Assembly (NCBI GenBank): GCA_947595215.1
Contig: CANQEO010000009.1
Coordinates: forward strand, 1 to 36,815
Length of the DNA: 36,815 nt
Source of the DNA: an uncultured Bacilli bacterium
GTDB lineage: Bacteria; Bacillota_I; Bacilli_A; RFN20; CAG-449
Reading direction: 5' to 3'
The notes below the pieces were generated by a model. The model had not been told where the DNA came from. It was given only the letters and a program-made list of their open reading frames with translations, and searched no databases. The translations under genes were made by a program, and so were the position numbers. Positions 34,621-36,815 of the stretch are shown in pieces. Within the stretch, counting starts at the first letter, position 1, and every line of letters begins with the position of its first letter.

Positions 34621-34766
34621 AAGAAAAATATCCGATTATAGTCGGCATTATAAAAAATTGAGAAATATGTTACACTATTAGAGAACTCTAGTGGTGTTTT
34701 TTATTAACTTATTATTTGCAAGAATAAGTAAAATACAAATTATATTTCTTTTAAAGGAGAGAAAGC

Positions 34767-35969
34767 ATGAACTTTTTTAAAAAGTTAATCTTTAGAACTT
34801 ATCAATTTTGTTTTAAAATCATATTACCAATTTTGCCTTACAAAGATCCGATTATTTTAAATTCTTTATGTGAAGTGCCTAATGCTTTAGAAAATAAAAA
34901 TAAAATATTAATCGTTACTGATAAAGCAATTAGAAATTTAAATTTGATGTTACCTTTAGAAGAAAGTTTGAAAGAAAAGAATATAGAGTATTTTATATAC
35001 GATGGAGTTGTAGCCAATCCGACAACAGATAATGTTAAAGAAGCTTTAAAAATTTATTATGACAATTATTGTGAGGCCATAATAGCTTTTGGCGGAGGAT
35101 CTCCAATTGATTGTGCCAAAGCTGTTGGTGCCTTGATTGCAAGACCAGAAAAGAATTTAAAGCAATTAAAAGGTATTTTAAAAGTAAGAAAAAAGATTCC
35201 TTTACTAATAGCGATACCAACAACAGCAGGAACAGGGAGTGAAACCACATTAGCTAGCGTTATTGTCGATAGTAAAACACACCATAAATATGCGATAAAT
35301 GATTTTGTGCTAATTCCAAAATATGCTGTTTTAGATGATTCAGTAACAGAGACTTTACCTAAAAATATAGTAGCTACTACTGGAATGGATGCCTTGACTC
35401 ATGCTATCGAATCATATATTGGAAGAAGTGGTAATCGTAAAACCAGAAAAGATGCCTTAGAGGCGATAAATCTGATTTTTCAAAATCTTGAAAAATCGTA
35501 TGATATTGGAGATAGAGAGTCTCGCAAAAATATGTTAATTGCATCTTTCAAAGCAGGACGCTCATTTTCAAAAGCATATGTTGGATATGTTCATGCTTTA
35601 GCGCATTCATTAGGTGGGAAATACAATATAGCACATGGTTTCGCCAATGCAGTTATATTGCCAATAGTACTAAAAGAGTATGGAAAAATTATTTATAAAA
35701 AAATGCACAAAATAGCATTATATTGCAATTTAATTAAAGAAAAAACTTCTTATGAAGAAGCAACAATGCTACTTATTAACAAAATTGAAAAACTAAATGA
35801 GCATTTTAATATTCCTAAATCAATTGATGAGATACAAGAAGAAGATATTGATCAAATGGCTTATTATGCTTACAAAGAGGCAAATCCTTTATATCCTGTT
35901 CCGGTTTTATGGGATCTAGATATTTTGAAAAGAATGTATCACATAATTGGAAACTTTAAAAAAATATGA
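34767..35969 (+). CDS. Iron-containing alcohol dehydrogenase
   Basis: The product has 400 residues. The N-terminal nucleotide-binding part has AFGGGSPIDCAKAVG and IPTTAGTGSETT; the C-terminal helical part has the metal-binding residues in MDALTHAIESY and HALAHSLGGKYNIAHG. The group III family reduces aldehydes or oxidises alcohols with NAD(P) and usually Fe2+. The substrate (for example butanol, 1,3-propanediol or lactaldehyde) cannot be told. The extra N-terminal stretch (MNFFKKLIFRTYQFCFKI) is hydrophobic and basic, seen in a subgroup of these proteins. AAAGGAG precedes the ATG. It is monocistronic as far as seen. Confidence 0.9.
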   Translation: MNFFKKLIFRTYQFCFKIILPILPYKDPIILNSLCEVPNALENKNKILIVTDKAIRNLNLMLPLEESLKEKNIEYFIYDGVVANPTTDNVKEALKIYYDNYCEAIIAFGGGSPIDCAKAVGALIARPEKNLKQLKGILKVRKKIPLLIAIPTTAGTGSETTLASVIVDSKTHHKYAINDFVLIPKYAVLDDSVTETLPKNIVATTGMDALTHAIESYIGRSGNRKTRKDALEAINLIFQNLEKSYDIGDRESRKNMLIASFKAGRSFSKAYVGYVHALAHSLGGKYNIAHGFANAVILPIVLKEYGKIIYKKMHKIALYCNLIKEKTSYEEATMLLINKIEKLNEHFNIPKSIDEIQEEDIDQMAYYAYKEANPLYPVPVLWDLDILKRMYHIIGNFKKI

Positions 35970-36032
35970 AAATAAATTATTATTTTATCTGATATTTTGA
36001 ATTATAATCAATATTTTATTCACATAACAAAA

Positions 36033-36061
36033 TTGACATAGAGTTTTAAAAGTACTATTAT
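36033..36061 (+). promoter_or_regulatory. Promoter of the lipoprotein gene
   Basis: TTGACA (36033-36038), 17 bp, TATTAT (36056-36061), 35 bases before the ATG. Confidence 0.85.
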
Positions 36062-36096
36062 ATTTTCTATGAATATTGATATTAGGAGGTATGGTT

Positions 36097-36720
36097 ATGA
36101 GATATTCAAAAATTGTATTAGGGGTGCTTCTTTCGTCGGCAATGTTAGTATCCTGTGGTGGAGATAATTATAAGGAAATAACAATTGATGAAGCAAAGGA
36201 TTTAGTTAAAGCTAATTTAGAAAAAGATGCTGGATATACCGGTGGTGAATCAGTGACAAAGGTTATTAAATCCCAAATATCACTCAATGCTCCTGAAGAA
36301 GTACTTCAAGGAATGACCGAAGAGGAATTTATCGATGCAACGCTTGGTGGCATGGATATTCCAGAAGAGGGATCTGAAGAAAAAGAAACTATCGCTGCAG
36401 GCGAAGTAGACTATTTGCGTGTTACTGAGGATCAAATTCTTACTATTAATAGTAACGATTCTGCATCAGTTAAATATTACGTTTCTGGTGATTCATTACG
36501 CATTGAAGTAGACATGAATGAGGAAAATACCGAGACCCAAGCGGGTATGACTATGACCATGAAAATATCCCTAAAACAAGTCTATGAATTTGATGATTAC
36601 GGCTATGTAGTTAAAGAAAAAGATTCCGAAACAGCTGAAGTAACTATGACAATGGGAGACATTGTAATTACCATTAATGTTGTTGCTGAAGCTGAAACAA
36701 CTGTTACTTACACTAAATAA
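36097..36720 (+). CDS. Predicted lipoprotein
   Basis: The product has 207 residues. A lipoprotein signal peptide (RYSKIVLGVLLSSAMLVSC) has the lipobox LVSC with Cys20, so the mature protein would be lipid-anchored at the outer face of the membrane. The rest is acidic, rich in Thr, Glu and Met, with probable beta-strands (VSGDSLRIEVDMNEEN, GDIVITINVVAEAETTVTYTK); no family is recognised. I chose ATG 36097, seven bases after AGGAGG, over ATG 36091 and TTG 36076. It has a strong promoter and its own terminator. Confidence 0.85.
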   Translation: MRYSKIVLGVLLSSAMLVSCGGDNYKEITIDEAKDLVKANLEKDAGYTGGESVTKVIKSQISLNAPEEVLQGMTEEEFIDATLGGMDIPEEGSEEKETIAAGEVDYLRVTEDQILTINSNDSASVKYYVSGDSLRIEVDMNEENTETQAGMTMTMKISLKQVYEFDDYGYVVKEKDSETAEVTMTMGDIVITINVVAEAETTVTYTK

Positions 36721-36739
36721 TTAATCTTAAAATGAATGG

Positions 36740-36791
36740 GGGATGTTGAAAAACCTAACTGAAAAAAGAGGTTAAAAAGCATCCCTTTTTT
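36740..36791 (+). terminator. Intrinsic terminator after the lipoprotein gene
   Basis: GGGATG (36740-36745) pairs with CATCCC (36780-36785), with an inner AACCT/AGGTT stem, followed by six T. Confidence 0.85.
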
Positions 36792-36815
36792 CATGGGTTA
36801 AAATTGAAGAAATTC

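Overview
The window joins two kinds of DNA. Positions 1 to about 8234 are a mobile element. It has higher G+C by eye, plasmid-type genes, and a serine recombinase that sits against the 3' end of a tRNA-Ser gene. Positions 8235 to 36815 are AT-rich chromosome of a Gram-positive, low-G+C bacterium of the Bacillota (Firmicutes). The evidence is Bacillus-type gene order (truB-ribF-rpsO, pnp, alaS-ruvX-DUF1292, greA, comEA-comEC-holA-rpsT-gpr), T-box control of alaS, Shine-Dalgarno AGGAGG sites and TTGACA/TATAAT promoters. A spore protease gene (gpr) suggests a spore former or a descendant of one. The standard code fits, since TGA is used as a stop. An uncultured gut lineage of Bacilli or Erysipelotrichia is a plausible source, but this is inference.

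Mobile element, left arm (minus strand, 1-3825): one strong promoter precedes an operon of a small XRE-type repressor, a 709-residue fusion of a RecB-like nuclease with a DUF2075/Schlafen-type helicase, a KilA-N protein, and a protein with nucleotide-cyclase-like motifs that is cut off by the window edge. This cargo looks like a defence or phage-response island and is the best candidate for an undescribed system.

Mobile element, right arm (plus strand, 4057-8274): a sigma-70 region 4-like regulator with an apparently leaderless mRNA; a MobV/Pre-like protein that has lost the HUH histidines and seems to start at ATT; a small regulator behind a perfect consensus promoter; a small, possibly split ORF; and the large serine recombinase. 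The last 12 codons of the recombinase are read from the antisense strand of tRNA-Ser, which marks the integration point. The other element end lies outside the window.

Chromosome, 8235-16875: tRNA-Ser, an RluA-family pseudouridine synthase, three unrecognised genes (two membrane, one soluble) linked by ATGA overlaps to phosphoglucomutase (pgcA), then truB, ribF and rpsO, and two membrane proteins. A lone mreB-like gene on the minus strand is divergent from pnp, with a perfect 20-bp palindrome between them.

Chromosome, 18093-36815: pnp, dapA, T-box-alaS-ruvX-DUF1292, tspO, greA, comEA-comEC-holA, rpsT (minus), gpr, a small membrane protein, fmt, an ABC-F ATPase (minus), a four-tRNA cluster (Cys, Arg, Pro, Ala), an iron-dependent alcohol dehydrogenase and a lipoprotein. 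Most transcription units end in clear intrinsic terminators. The host part is mainly ordinary housekeeping; the unusual material is in the first 8.3 kb.
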